DNA from: Flavobacteriales bacterium
GTDB taxonomy: Bacteria; Bacteroidota; Bacteroidia; Flavobacteriales; TMED113
Reading direction: 5' to 3'
Assembly (NCBI GenBank): GCA_002722215.1
Contig: PBKX01000008.1
Span: 1-47,188, forward strand
DNA: 47,188 bases
Part shown: piece after piece, positions 18,844-29,202 of the stretch
Position numbering within the stretch: the first letter of the stretch is position 1
Layout: each line of letters starts with the position of its first letter
The notes under the pieces: model-generated
What the model was told of the DNA's origin: nothing
The model's database searches: none
What the model saw: the letters and a program-made list of their open reading frames with translations, nothing else
Program-made: the position numbers and the translations under genes

Positions 18844-20217
18844 TTATTTATTTGACAAAAGGAATGATCGCAACTGATGGGTGCTTCTAGGCTTAGATAC
18901 AATTTCCATTTTATCATTGAATACAAAAAAAGTAGGGGTTTTTTTAATTTTAAAATCCAAACAAATTGGAGACTTATAAACTTTAAATTCACAAATATTA
19001 ATCCAATTAAAGTTATTATTATTAATTGCATTTTCCCAATTCTTTTGATTGCCATCTAATGACACAGCAATAACCTCAAAATTGCCATTTTTATTCTGAT
19101 TATACCAAGTAGAAAACCCAGGTAACTCAGCCATACAATGCTGACAATGAGATGCCCAAAACATTAGTACAGTATACTTGTTATTCTGACACGTTTTCTG
19201 TAAGTCAACACGCTTACCATTAATATCCAAAATATTAAAATTAGGGGGTACATTACCAATTTGTAAATTTTTAAATTGCGATGCTCTTTCTTTTAGCAGA
19301 TCACTAGGATCAACATCATCTCCACAGCCTTCACCAAAAATATATTCATCCATAATATAATTACACAACTCTCCCCATATTGGATTATTCTTCTTATCAG
19401 TTTGCCCAGTATTGTAGAATCCATCTAACATATTGTACATACAAAATTCGGCGACTTCATCATTCACTTTAGCGTACTCCATAATCACATCAATAGCATC
19501 ATGAAAGCCATATTTATTATTTGGCCAATTACTATAGGTTTGAAAATACGTCTGTATTCGACTGGGTAACAATGGACTTCGAACAATACATTCATCGGTA
19601 AAATCAATGTCATTAAAATATAAGTGAGAGGCATAAGGATTAGAAGACTGCATTTTAGAGACAATCATTCCAAAATATGTACCAGGATATTTTGCATCTA
19701 AACTCAAACCATATTCAAAAAGTTCATTTTGCAAACTTTTCATTTCAGCAAGCTTTTCATCCCTACTTTTCTTACTCTTTCTAATTAATTTAATTTGTTG
19801 ATTAACTGATTCCTCTTTAATGGTATATAATTTTTTTATTTCATTTTCATTTGATGAAGGAATGCTATAGCCTTTTTTAATTCTATAATTAGTAAAATCT
19901 AAGCTTAATTGATTTGATTCAGCTGGATTAATAACAAAATCAACTGAATTTGTGGCATTATTGAAGGAGAGTCTATATAACCCTGTTTGGTATTCTCTTT
20001 TCGAGAATGAAAATTTAGCAGATTGAACTCGAGCGCTATCAAGCAGATAATCATCATTTCCTTTAATTTCATAAAGAAACATAGTACCTGACTTGGCTTT
20101 AGAATTAGATTGAAAAGAGCCATTAATAATAACATCACCCTTAATATTTTTAGTATACTCTTGGGAATTTGCTTGAAAAAAGATAACAAATACAAATAAT
20201 CTTAAAAAATTTTGCAT
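18844..20217 (-). CDS. TlpA-like thiol:disulfide protein with N-terminal DUF4369-like region
   Basis: 457 aa, signal peptide, VLMFWASHCQHCMAELPGFSTWY CxxC and KTPTFFVFN cis-Pro loop. Confidence 0.88.
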   Translation of the reverse strand: MQNFLRLFVFVIFFQANSQEYTKNIKGDVIINGSFQSNSKAKSGTMFLYEIKGNDDYLLDSARVQSAKFSFSKREYQTGLYRLSFNNATNSVDFVINPAESNQLSLDFTNYRIKKGYSIPSSNENEIKKLYTIKEESVNQQIKLIRKSKKSRDEKLAEMKSLQNELFEYGLSLDAKYPGTYFGMIVSKMQSSNPYASHLYFNDIDFTDECIVRSPLLPSRIQTYFQTYSNWPNNKYGFHDAIDVIMEYAKVNDEVAEFCMYNMLDGFYNTGQTDKKNNPIWGELCNYIMDEYIFGEGCGDDVDPSDLLKERASQFKNLQIGNVPPNFNILDINGKRVDLQKTCQNNKYTVLMFWASHCQHCMAELPGFSTWYNQNKNGNFEVIAVSLDGNQKNWENAINNNNFNWINICEFKVYKSPICLDFKIKKTPTFFVFNDKMEIVSKPRSTHQLRSFLLSNK

Positions 20218-20230
20218 AATATTAAAAAAT

Positions 20231-21118
20231 TTATGTAGACGAATATATTACTTTTTTGGCAGAGTATAAAGTATTTTTTAACAGCGAAGCTATTGTCATA
20301 GGCCCAACTCCACCAGGGACAGGTGTAATATGGGAAACATAATTTTGGACATCATTAAAATCGACATCACCAACTAATTTATATCCTGACTTGGTTTGTG
20401 TCGACTCAATTCTATGAATACCAACATCAATAATAATAGTATTTTTTTTAATCATGGAGGACTTTAAAAAATTCGGCGAGCCAATTGCGACAATAATAAT
20501 ATCGGCTTCCATAGTTAATTTATCCAAATTTTTTGTTCTACTATGAGCTAAAGTGACAGTTGCATTTCCTAATCTTGTATTACGGGACAGTAAAATACTA
20601 ATTGGCGTGCCAACAATATGACTTCTACCTAAAACAAGACATTTCTTGCCAGATGTTTCAATATTATACTCATCTAACAAACTGACGATACCAAAAGGAG
20701 TAGCAGGTAAAAAAGTAGGTAAACCAAGAACCATTCTCCCAATATTCACTGGATGAAAACCATCAACATCCTTTTTATGAGAAATACTGTGAGTAATATC
20801 ATTCTCATCAATATGATGAGGGAGAGGCAATTGAACTATTAAGCCGTCTATATTATCATCATCATTAATTTCAAAAATTTTATCTAATAAAGTATTTTGG
20901 GAAACATCATTAGGATATCGGAATACAGAGGATTCAAAACCTATTTCTCTACAAGCCTTCATTTTAGCATTGACATATGTATCAGATGCTGGATCGTCAC
21001 CCACTAATATAGCAGCTAAATGAGGTGCTTTTTTATTTTCATCTAGCAAACGTTGAACTTCATTAGACAAGTCTAATTTAATCTTTTGAAATAATGCTTT
21101 TCCATCTAATAGAATCAT
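20231..21118 (-). CDS. folD: Bifunctional methylenetetrahydrofolate dehydrogenase/cyclohydrolase (start moved from 21151 to ATG at 21118)
   Basis: MILLDGKALFQKIK, ILVGDDPASDTYVNAKMKAC, DGLIVQLPLPHHID, KDVDGFHPVNIGRM, LGRSHIVGTPISILL, PVPGGVGPMTIASLLKNT. Confidence 0.96.
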   Translation of the reverse strand: MILLDGKALFQKIKLDLSNEVQRLLDENKKAPHLAAILVGDDPASDTYVNAKMKACREIGFESSVFRYPNDVSQNTLLDKIFEINDDDNIDGLIVQLPLPHHIDENDITHSISHKKDVDGFHPVNIGRMVLGLPTFLPATPFGIVSLLDEYNIETSGKKCLVLGRSHIVGTPISILLSRNTRLGNATVTLAHSRTKNLDKLTMEADIIIVAIGSPNFLKSSMIKKNTIIIDVGIHRIESTQTKSGYKLVGDVDFNDVQNYVSHITPVPGGVGPMTIASLLKNTLYSAKKVIYSST

Positions 21119-21122
21119 TCTC

Positions 21123-22466
21123 TTATTGCTTGAAATTAGGAGGTAATCCACCTAAATTTTTCATCATATTATCAAATCCTCCGCTTTTCATCATTTTCAT
21201 CATTTTGCCCATTTGACTAAACTGTTTAATTAACTTATTAACATCCTCAATTTTAGAACCACTACCAGACGCTATTCGCTGACGTCTTGAATGATTAATA
21301 ATTTTTGGATCATTTCTTTCTTGTTCTGTCATTGAAAAAATCATAGATTCAATACCTTTAAATGCATCATCGTCAATATCCATATTTCTCACTGCTTTAC
21401 CTACTCCAGGTATCATGCCTAATAAATCTTTAATGTTTCCCATTTTCTTAATTTGTTTTATTTGCTTTAAAAAATCATTAAAAGTAAATTGATTTTTTAG
21501 CATTTTCTTCTCCATCTCCCTCGCTTCTTTTTCATCGAATTGCTGCTGAGCCCTTTCAACTAAAGAGACAACATCACCCATTCCTAAAATTCTATCTGCC
21601 ATTCTATTAGGATGAAAAATATCAATCGCATCCATTTTCTCACCAGTGCTAATAAATTTAATTGGCTTATGCACTTCACTTTTAATTGTAAGAGCAGCTC
21701 CACCTCTAGTATCTCCGTCTAATTTTGTCAACACAACACCATCATAATTAAGAACTTCATTAAATGTTTTCGCAGTATTAACTGCATCTTGACCAGTCAT
21801 AGAATCTACCACAAATAAAATTTCTGATGGAGACACTACATCCTTAATACATTTTATTTCTTCCATCATCTGATTATCTATAGCTAATCTACCAGCGGTA
21901 TCAATGATCACAATATTTTTACCCTCTTTTTTTGCGTACTCTATCCCTCTTTTAGCAATTTGAACAGGATCCTTTTCATTTAAATCTTTATAAACGGGGA
22001 CAGCAATAGAGGCCGCAACAACTTCCAATTGATCAATAGCTGCAGGCCTATACACATCACATGCAATAAGTAAAGGCTTAAGCTTTTTATGGGTTTGCAA
22101 ATAATTTGCCAACTTTGCTGAAAAAGTAGTTTTTCCTGAACCCTGTAATCCTGCAATTAAAACAACAGTGAACTTTGAGTCTAAATTTAGCTCTTGAGCC
22201 TTACTGCCCATTAACTGAGTTAATTCATCTTGAACAATTTTAATCATCAATTGACCAGGATTAATGGAAGTTAAAACATCTTGACCAATAGCTTTATCTT
22301 TGACTTGAGTTACAAAATTTTTAGCTGTATGATACGAAACATCTGCGTCTATTAATGCTCTTCTAACCTCTTTCAATGTTTGAGCAACATTGATTTCAGT
22401 AATTCTACCATGCCCCTTTAATAAACTAAAGGCTTTTTCTAATTTATCTGATAATTTTTCAAACAT
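21123..22466 (-). CDS. ffh: Signal recognition particle protein Ffh
   Basis: GLQGSGKTTFSAKLA, DVYRPAAIDQL, IIDTAGRLAIDNQMMEE, DSMTGQDAVNTA, TKLDGDTRGGAAL, Met-rich M domain. Confidence 0.98.
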   Translation of the reverse strand: MFEKLSDKLEKAFSLLKGHGRITEINVAQTLKEVRRALIDADVSYHTAKNFVTQVKDKAIGQDVLTSINPGQLMIKIVQDELTQLMGSKAQELNLDSKFTVVLIAGLQGSGKTTFSAKLANYLQTHKKLKPLLIACDVYRPAAIDQLEVVAASIAVPVYKDLNEKDPVQIAKRGIEYAKKEGKNIVIIDTAGRLAIDNQMMEEIKCIKDVVSPSEILFVVDSMTGQDAVNTAKTFNEVLNYDGVVLTKLDGDTRGGAALTIKSEVHKPIKFISTGEKMDAIDIFHPNRMADRILGMGDVVSLVERAQQQFDEKEAREMEKKMLKNQFTFNDFLKQIKQIKKMGNIKDLLGMIPGVGKAVRNMDIDDDAFKGIESMIFSMTEQERNDPKIINHSRRQRIASGSGSKIEDVNKLIKQFSQMGKMMKMMKSGGFDNMMKNLGGLPPNFKQ

Positions 22467-22480
22467 ATAATTAAAATTTA

Positions 22481-24235
22481 TTACATTTTAAGTGGCACAT
22501 CAATTCCTAACAAACTCATTCCTCTAGAAATTAATTCCGCGACTTTTGTTGAAATCGTTACTCTAAAATTAATATCATTTTTATTAGGAGCACTTAAAAT
22601 AGGAATTTTTTGATAAAAATGATTATACTCCTTAGATAAAGAATATAAATAATTTGCTAAAAAGGAAGGGTTTAAATGAGTAGCAGAGTGATGTAAAACA
22701 GACGGATAATTTAAAATCAATTTAACAAGGATTTTTTCTTCGTCTAACAAAGACCTATTAACCTTAAACACTCTTTTGATTTGTTTTGACTTACTAATCA
22801 AAGAATTAATTCGAGCATATGCATATTGAATAAACGGTCCAGTATGACCATTAAAATCAATGGAATCCTCAGGGTTAAATAAAATCTCTTTCTTTGGATC
22901 AGGTTTTAAAATAAAGTATTTTAACGCAGCATCACCTATAAGCCTAGATAATTTATCAATATCTACGTTAGATTTATTAGATTTTAAAATAATGTCCTTT
23001 GATTTTACATACATCGAATCTAAAAGATCATCTATATCCACTACATTCCCTTCCCTTGATTTCATTTTACCGTCAGGCAAATTCACCATACCATAAGACA
23101 AGTGAAATAAATCATCCGACCAACTGAATTTCATTTTATTTAAAATACTAAAAAGAACATTGAAATGATGATTTTGCTCATTACCAACCACATAAATCAT
23201 TTTATCAAAGGATATTTCATCTTTACGTATAATAGCAGTTCCTAAATCTTGAGTCATATAAACAGCAGTGCCATCTGCTCTCAACAATAACTTTTCTTCC
23301 AAATTATAATTATCTAAATTAACCCAAATAGAATTATCTTTTTTTTGATAACAAAAACCTGAATCTAAGCCATTCAATACATATTCTTTACCAATTAAAT
23401 AAGTATCACTTTCATAGTATATTTTATCAAAATAAACACCGATCTTTTTATATGTTGACTCAAATCCCTCATACACCCAAGAATTCATTTGTTTCCATAA
23501 ATTTATTATGTCTGAATCCCCAGACTCCCATTTTCTTAACATTTCTTTCGCCTCATTCAAAAGAGAAGACTTTAATTTCGCTTCTTCAATAGAAAACCCT
23601 TTTTGAATTAATTGTTGTTGTTCTTCTTGATATTTTTTCTCAAAGACTACGTAATACTTGCCAACAAAATGATCACCTTTAATAGCAGAAGTATCTGGCG
23701 TTTCAGCATTTCCAAACTTTTTCCAAGCCAACATAGATTTACAAATATGTATCCCCCGATCATTAATAATCTGAACTCGTGTAACATGATATCCATCAGC
23801 GATTAATATATTTGCAATTGAATGTCCCAATAAAATATTTCTTAAATGACCTAAATGCAAAGGCTTATTTGTGTTTGGCGAACAAGATTCAATGACAATA
23901 TTTTCGTGTTTCTGATCATTAATTTCAAAATTTTCCAAAAAGCTAAATTCTAATCCTTCAAACCAAAAATTATCGGCAAACTGTAAATTCAAGAAGCCTT
24001 TAACTATATTAAAGCTCTCTAAGTAATCTAATTCTTTAATCAGATACGAGCCAATTTCATCACCTATTTGATCAAGAGGTTTTTTGATTAATTTTAGTAT
24101 TGGGAATAAAACAATCGTCCAATCACCTTCAAACTCTTTTCGTGTTTCCTGAATTTGAATATCCTCTACTGATAATCCAGTATAACACATGATTACTAAA
24201 TTGGAAATTTCTTCTATATGTTTTTTATAAATCAT
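22481..24235 (-). CDS. argS: Arginyl-tRNA synthetase
   Basis: CSPNTNKPLHLGHLRNILLG (HIGH), KFFGN-like core, KMKSREGNVVDIDDLLD, DALR C-terminal anticodon-binding domain. Confidence 0.97.
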   Translation of the reverse strand: MIYKKHIEEISNLVIMCYTGLSVEDIQIQETRKEFEGDWTIVLFPILKLIKKPLDQIGDEIGSYLIKELDYLESFNIVKGFLNLQFADNFWFEGLEFSFLENFEINDQKHENIVIESCSPNTNKPLHLGHLRNILLGHSIANILIADGYHVTRVQIINDRGIHICKSMLAWKKFGNAETPDTSAIKGDHFVGKYYVVFEKKYQEEQQQLIQKGFSIEEAKLKSSLLNEAKEMLRKWESGDSDIINLWKQMNSWVYEGFESTYKKIGVYFDKIYYESDTYLIGKEYVLNGLDSGFCYQKKDNSIWVNLDNYNLEEKLLLRADGTAVYMTQDLGTAIIRKDEISFDKMIYVVGNEQNHHFNVLFSILNKMKFSWSDDLFHLSYGMVNLPDGKMKSREGNVVDIDDLLDSMYVKSKDIILKSNKSNVDIDKLSRLIGDAALKYFILKPDPKKEILFNPEDSIDFNGHTGPFIQYAYARINSLISKSKQIKRVFKVNRSLLDEEKILVKLILNYPSVLHHSATHLNPSFLANYLYSLSKEYNHFYQKIPILSAPNKNDINFRVTISTKVAELISRGMSLLGIDVPLKM

Positions 24236-24262
24236 GTAAAATAAGTTCTTGACTTTTTATTA

Positions 24263-25198
24263 TTATAAATGAGGTTCTAGAAATATCTCAGCAATCATGC
24301 ACCTTGCACTTCCCCCACCAAAATACTCAATGGTATTTAAAGGAGAATGGATAATTTGACACTTTTTTAAGATATTTGTTTTTTGCGGTCTAGTTAAAGC
24401 ATTAAAAGCAGATGAACTCATAACTAAAATAGATTCATTTTGGTTATTTTTTAACTCCAAGACATTACCTAGAAAACTATTCATTTGATGTTTGGAAATA
24501 TTTATAATTTCCTTATTTGTATCTCTAAATAAAGAGATTAACATTTTTTTTTGATTATCGTGAATAATAGCATCTAAGCAAATAAATACCATACTTTCAC
24601 ATACACTCATTAAAACATTAGTATGATATATCATACGATCACCATCCTTCGACTCAAATAAAACAGGCCTATAGCCCATTTTTTGGCACCAAGTATTAAA
24701 AAGATCTTCATTAGTTCTTTTTGAGATAGAAGCATAAGCAATTTTATTTTTCCTATCTAACACCATACTGCCAGTGCCCTCTAAAAATTGACAATTACGC
24801 TCATATACATCCGTTTCATTAAAAATATGTTTCACATTAAAATTAGATTCTAAATAATCAATTATATCCTGCCTTCTCTCAGCTCTTCTATTTAGGCATA
24901 ACATAGGGTAAATCCAAATAGATCCATCAAGATGAGTACTAATCCAATTATTTGGAAAAATAGAATCAGGTGTATATTGATCATTGTCATCTAAAAATTC
25001 TAAGACAGTAATACCTGCCTTTTTTAACACATCAACAAAAGCAGCAAATTCTAAATGTGCTTTTTTTGCTATATCTAAATCTAACACACCTTGCTTATCT
25101 GAATTTTGATATTTGTTATCAAATGCCGTTGACTCATTAAACCCAAAATTAGAGGGCCTGATCATTATAATTTTGTCTGCAAGTATTTTATGGTTCAT
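24263..25198 (-). CDS. Amidinotransferase/arginine-deiminase-fold hydrolase, CtlX-like
   Basis: 311 aa; IMIRPSNFGFNESTAFDNKYQ, PDSIFPNNWISTH, FLEGTGSMVLDR, YHTNVLMSVCE, FGGGSARCMIAEIF catalytic Cys motif. Confidence 0.85.
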   Translation of the reverse strand: MNHKILADKIIMIRPSNFGFNESTAFDNKYQNSDKQGVLDLDIAKKAHLEFAAFVDVLKKAGITVLEFLDDNDQYTPDSIFPNNWISTHLDGSIWIYPMLCLNRRAERRQDIIDYLESNFNVKHIFNETDVYERNCQFLEGTGSMVLDRKNKIAYASISKRTNEDLFNTWCQKMGYRPVLFESKDGDRMIYHTNVLMSVCESMVFICLDAIIHDNQKKMLISLFRDTNKEIINISKHQMNSFLGNVLELKNNQNESILVMSSSAFNALTRPQKTNILKKCQIIHSPLNTIEYFGGGSARCMIAEIFLEPHL

Positions 25199-26111
25199 TG
25201 GTTCGAATTAAAGGTAATGTAACACAACGCAAAAGCCCCCCCATTTTAGCAGTTTCTGAAAAAGGAATCTGCTCAACAATATATCCTTTTTCAATTAACA
25301 ATTGATTAATTCTAGAGAATTTTTTTTCTGAAACAATAATGTTATGAGAAATAGAAAATAAATTAACATACATATTTGACATTTCCTGTTTATTGATTAA
25401 AATAATATTTTCCTCACCAAACATATCATATATTAATTGTAGATCTTTTTGACACTTAAAACCATCTGCATGAAGTAATACGTGCCCTAAACCCAAGGGC
25501 TGAAAACAACAATCTAAATGCAAACAATTCTGAATCGAAATATCATCTGACTTATTTAACTCAAAGCCAATAATTTTTTTCGAGGGAAATTTTGTCGATA
25601 AAAAATCTAAAAATTTACCATTAGTTCTACTAACTTGAAATTGATAAAAATCAGTTTTTTTAGAATAGCCAACAAAAATAAAGTCACCTAAAAGAACTAC
25701 ATCTCCACCTTCAACAAATACATCTTTAGGTAGATGATTGATATGAGTACTGTTAATTTGTTTAAGTATCAGTTCAAAACCTAATATTTCTTGGCTCCGA
25801 TTTTTAATCATATTCGAAATAAAAAACTGATCCTCTATAACAAAACCAACATCCCGAGCAAAAACCTGATTACATTGAAAAAGATTATTGGGACGCAAAA
25901 CATTCACATGATACTTCTCAAACACACTTAGGAAACCATCTAATTCCATTTGAATATCTTTTTCTCTTGGAAAAGTATTGTTCATAATATGTTCTTTAGA
26001 TTTTGGATCATATGCATCTTTGAAATTTGGACAACCGCCAAAATCATTTGAAATACCAAGAATAACATCTTGAAGCTGACTAAACTCATCTCTAACAAAT
26101 GGAAAAATCAT
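25188..26111 (-). CDS. Arginine deiminase/DDAH-fold protein
   Basis: 307 aa; DVFVEGGDVVLLGDFIFVGYS, CLHLDCCFQPLGLGHVLLH, MGGLLRCVTLPLIR. Confidence 0.82.
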   Translation of the reverse strand: MIFPFVRDEFSQLQDVILGISNDFGGCPNFKDAYDPKSKEHIMNNTFPREKDIQMELDGFLSVFEKYHVNVLRPNNLFQCNQVFARDVGFVIEDQFFISNMIKNRSQEILGFELILKQINSTHINHLPKDVFVEGGDVVLLGDFIFVGYSKKTDFYQFQVSRTNGKFLDFLSTKFPSKKIIGFELNKSDDISIQNCLHLDCCFQPLGLGHVLLHADGFKCQKDLQLIYDMFGEENIILINKQEMSNMYVNLFSISHNIIVSEKKFSRINQLLIEKGYIVEQIPFSETAKMGGLLRCVTLPLIRTNEP

Positions 26112-26200
26112 AACTTTATTTTAATGAAATTTTATTCAAATATATAGAGAACAAATAAAATTAATTAGCTTTATATTACATTTTATTTGTCAAAATATTT

Positions 26201-26986
26201 ATGAAAAAAAAATATGAGCATATTAAATCTAATATAATTCAGCATTCATTAATTATAACATTAAATAGACCAAATAAGAGAAATGCACTTAACCCGAAAA
26301 TGATTAATGAAATACAAGAAGTTTTTGACATCAACAAAAAAAACAATAATATTAGAGTTATTCTAATTGAATCTAGCTCTAATGTATTCTGTGCAGGTGC
26401 AGATATTGAATATTTAAATAAAATAAAAGAGTTTAGTTATGAAGACAATTTAATGGACTCTAAAACACTTATGAAGCTATTTAAAACAATGCTATCATAT
26501 CCAAAATTAATTATTTCAAAAGTTTGTGGTGCAGCTATGGGCGGAGGCTGTGGCATTGTAACAGCATCTGATATTATTTTTGCAACACATAATAGTAAGT
26601 TTGGGTATCCGGAAGTGAAAATTGGATTTACACCGGCATTAGTCAGCACTTTTTTAATTCAAAAAATTAATTTATCAAATACACAAGAGCTATTACTATC
26701 CGGTAAAATTATTGATGGGGAAAAAGCAAAAAAAATAGGATTAGTGAATTTTTTATTTTCAGAAAAAGATATACACAAAGAAATTCTGCAATTCATCGAC
26801 GATTTTACAGCCGAAACATCTAGTGATTCGATTCAAACGACTAAAGAAATACTATATTCACATCTTGAAATAGATAAAAAATTAGAACAAGCAGCAAAAT
26901 TTAATGCTGATTCTAGAAAAAATGCAGACTTTAAAAAAGGAATAACAGCCTTTTTGAATAAAAAAAAAATTAATTGGAGTAAATAA
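26201..26986 (+). CDS. Enoyl-CoA hydratase/isomerase family protein
   Basis: LNRPNKRNALNPKMINEI, FCAGADIEYL, KVCGAAMGGGCGIVTASDIIFATHNSKFGYPEVKIGFTPA. Confidence 0.93.
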   Translation: MKKKYEHIKSNIIQHSLIITLNRPNKRNALNPKMINEIQEVFDINKKNNNIRVILIESSSNVFCAGADIEYLNKIKEFSYEDNLMDSKTLMKLFKTMLSYPKLIISKVCGAAMGGGCGIVTASDIIFATHNSKFGYPEVKIGFTPALVSTFLIQKINLSNTQELLLSGKIIDGEKAKKIGLVNFLFSEKDIHKEILQFIDDFTAETSSDSIQTTKEILYSHLEIDKKLEQAAKFNADSRKNADFKKGITAFLNKKKINWSK

Positions 26987-26994
26987 GATTAGAC

Positions 26995-29202
26995 ATGGTC
27001 AGTAGTTATGAAAAAATCAAATTATCTATTGCAGTTATTATAATCGCTTTATCTATATTAATCATCTTATCCTTTAATTCTTATTGGATCAATGGTATTT
27101 TTGATCAAAGTGAAATAATTGATAAAACCAAAAATTACATAAATGTCAAAAATGTTACAGGTGGACTAGGCGCCCTAGTCAGCAATTTCTTTATCACAAT
27201 TTTTGGAATAGCATCCTATGTATTGACATCATTCACAATACTAATCGGATGTAAAATTTTATTTGATCTAAAAAAAATTAAGATATTCAAAATACTAACA
27301 ATACACATGTTTTTATTGATTTGGATCCCATTATTTTGTAGCATATTTCCCAAGCCACATCTAACCGGAAAAATAGGATTAACAACATCACATGACCTAA
27401 CTATTTTAGTTGGTAATGCAGGACTAGTGACGCTTTTAACTATCTCATTATTTATCTTCTTACTATTAACATTAAATATTAATAAAAAACACTTAGCATT
27501 TATTAAACAAAAGGCATTACAATATGTTAATAATAAAAAATCAAACACAAATATTAAGCTAAAGAAAGATCAAGATGTTGCAAGACAAGACATACAAGAA
27601 AATGCAAATAATAACATTTTAAATATTGATACAAAAAAAACAGAGAATAAAGAAAGTAAGACTATTGTCAATGTAGCAAAAGATGAAAATACTGTGGATA
27701 AAAACAAAACATTAAAGGGTACAATAAATAATGACTTATTAGAATACAAGTTCCCAGATCTACATTTACTTAAAGAGTATCCTAAAAATAAAATATCTAT
27801 CGATGAAACCGAGGTTGAAACAAATAAAAAACTTATAGAAGATACATTGCGTGATTTTAAAATTGATGTCCAAATAAAACGTGCTACTATTGGTCCAACA
27901 ATCACTTTGTATGAGATTATTCCAAATAAAGGAGTTCAAATAGCTAAAATTAAAAATCTTGAAAATGATATCGCATTACGAATCAAAGCAATTGGTGTTC
28001 GAATTATTGCTCCATTACCAGGCAAAGGAACGGTAGGGATTGAAGTGCCAAATCAAAATCCAACAATTGTTTCAATGAAAAATGTTATTGAGTCAGAAAA
28101 ATTTCAAAATGCACAATTTGAATTACCTATTGCGCTAGGCAAAACAATATCTAATGAGACATTTGTACTAGACTTGACTAAAATGCCGCATCTATTAATT
28201 GCCGGTGCAACTGGGCAAGGAAAATCAGTTGGATTAAATACCATTCTCTGTTCTATCCTTTATAAAAAACACCCTTCACAAGTAAAATTTATTTTAGTAG
28301 ATCCTAAAAAAGTAGAACTGACATTATACAACAAAATAGAAAAACATTTCCTAGCAAAATTACCTGGTGAAGAAGATGCAATAATTACAGACACAAAAAA
28401 TGTAGTTAAAACATTAAAATCATTATGCATTGAAATGGATAGAAGATATGAATTATTGAAAAAAATAGAAGTAAGAAATATCCAAGAATACAATAGCAAA
28501 ATAAAATCATATCAAGCAAACAAGACGCAAAACCTAAAATCCCTACCATACTTGGTCCTCGTAATTGATGAATTCGCAGATTTAATTATGACAGCTGGAA
28601 AAGAAGTAGAGATTCCAATTGCTAGATTAGCACAATTATCAAGAGCAATTGGCATACATTTAATTATTGCTACACAACGACCAACCACTAATATTATTAC
28701 AGGAACAATAAAAGCAAATTTTCCAACAAGAATTGCATTTAGAGTCATACAAGGAGTGGATAGTAAAACTATTCTAGATGCTGTAGGCGCTAATCAATTA
28801 ATTGGAAGAGGTGACATGCTTATTTCAACTGGAAGCTCACTTACACGAATTCAATGTGCTTTTATTGACACAGAAGAAGTAGAGAAATTAACTACTTTTA
28901 TCGGGGATCAATTAGGTTACCATAATCCTTTTGATCTACCATTATTAGCAGATGAAGATGGAAAAAAAGATCAAGTAGATGAGAAAGATCGCGATCCATT
29001 ATTCCGAGATGCTGCACTATTAATTGTAATACATCAACAAGGATCAACCTCTATGATACAAAGAAAACTAAAACTTGGTTATAATCGAGCAGGAAGAATT
29101 ATTGATCAATTAGAAGCAGCGGGGGTATTGGGCCCACTAGAAGGAAGTAAAGGGCGCAAAGTATTAATTGAAACAGAAGAAGAATTAAATAAATTGATAT
29201 GA
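26995..29202 (+). CDS. ftsK: DNA translocase FtsK/SpoIIIE
   Basis: N-terminal TM region, HLLIAGATGQGKSVGLNTIL Walker A, LVLVIDEFADLIM, LSRAIGIHLIIATQRP, C-terminal gamma winged helix (LKLGYNRAGRIIDQLEAAGVLGP). Confidence 0.97.
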   Translation: MVSSYEKIKLSIAVIIIALSILIILSFNSYWINGIFDQSEIIDKTKNYINVKNVTGGLGALVSNFFITIFGIASYVLTSFTILIGCKILFDLKKIKIFKILTIHMFLLIWIPLFCSIFPKPHLTGKIGLTTSHDLTILVGNAGLVTLLTISLFIFLLLTLNINKKHLAFIKQKALQYVNNKKSNTNIKLKKDQDVARQDIQENANNNILNIDTKKTENKESKTIVNVAKDENTVDKNKTLKGTINNDLLEYKFPDLHLLKEYPKNKISIDETEVETNKKLIEDTLRDFKIDVQIKRATIGPTITLYEIIPNKGVQIAKIKNLENDIALRIKAIGVRIIAPLPGKGTVGIEVPNQNPTIVSMKNVIESEKFQNAQFELPIALGKTISNETFVLDLTKMPHLLIAGATGQGKSVGLNTILCSILYKKHPSQVKFILVDPKKVELTLYNKIEKHFLAKLPGEEDAIITDTKNVVKTLKSLCIEMDRRYELLKKIEVRNIQEYNSKIKSYQANKTQNLKSLPYLVLVIDEFADLIMTAGKEVEIPIARLAQLSRAIGIHLIIATQRPTTNIITGTIKANFPTRIAFRVIQGVDSKTILDAVGANQLIGRGDMLISTGSSLTRIQCAFIDTEEVEKLTTFIGDQLGYHNPFDLPLLADEDGKKDQVDEKDRDPLFRDAALLIVIHQQGSTSMIQRKLKLGYNRAGRIIDQLEAAGVLGPLEGSKGRKVLIETEEELNKLI

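Noticed and set aside
18789-19055. 88-aa minus-strand ORF ending GPVAQLDRVPDYGSGG
   Set aside because: Its C-terminal part is a translation of the tRNA-Arg and the rest overlaps the TlpA gene; a well-known type of spurious ORF.
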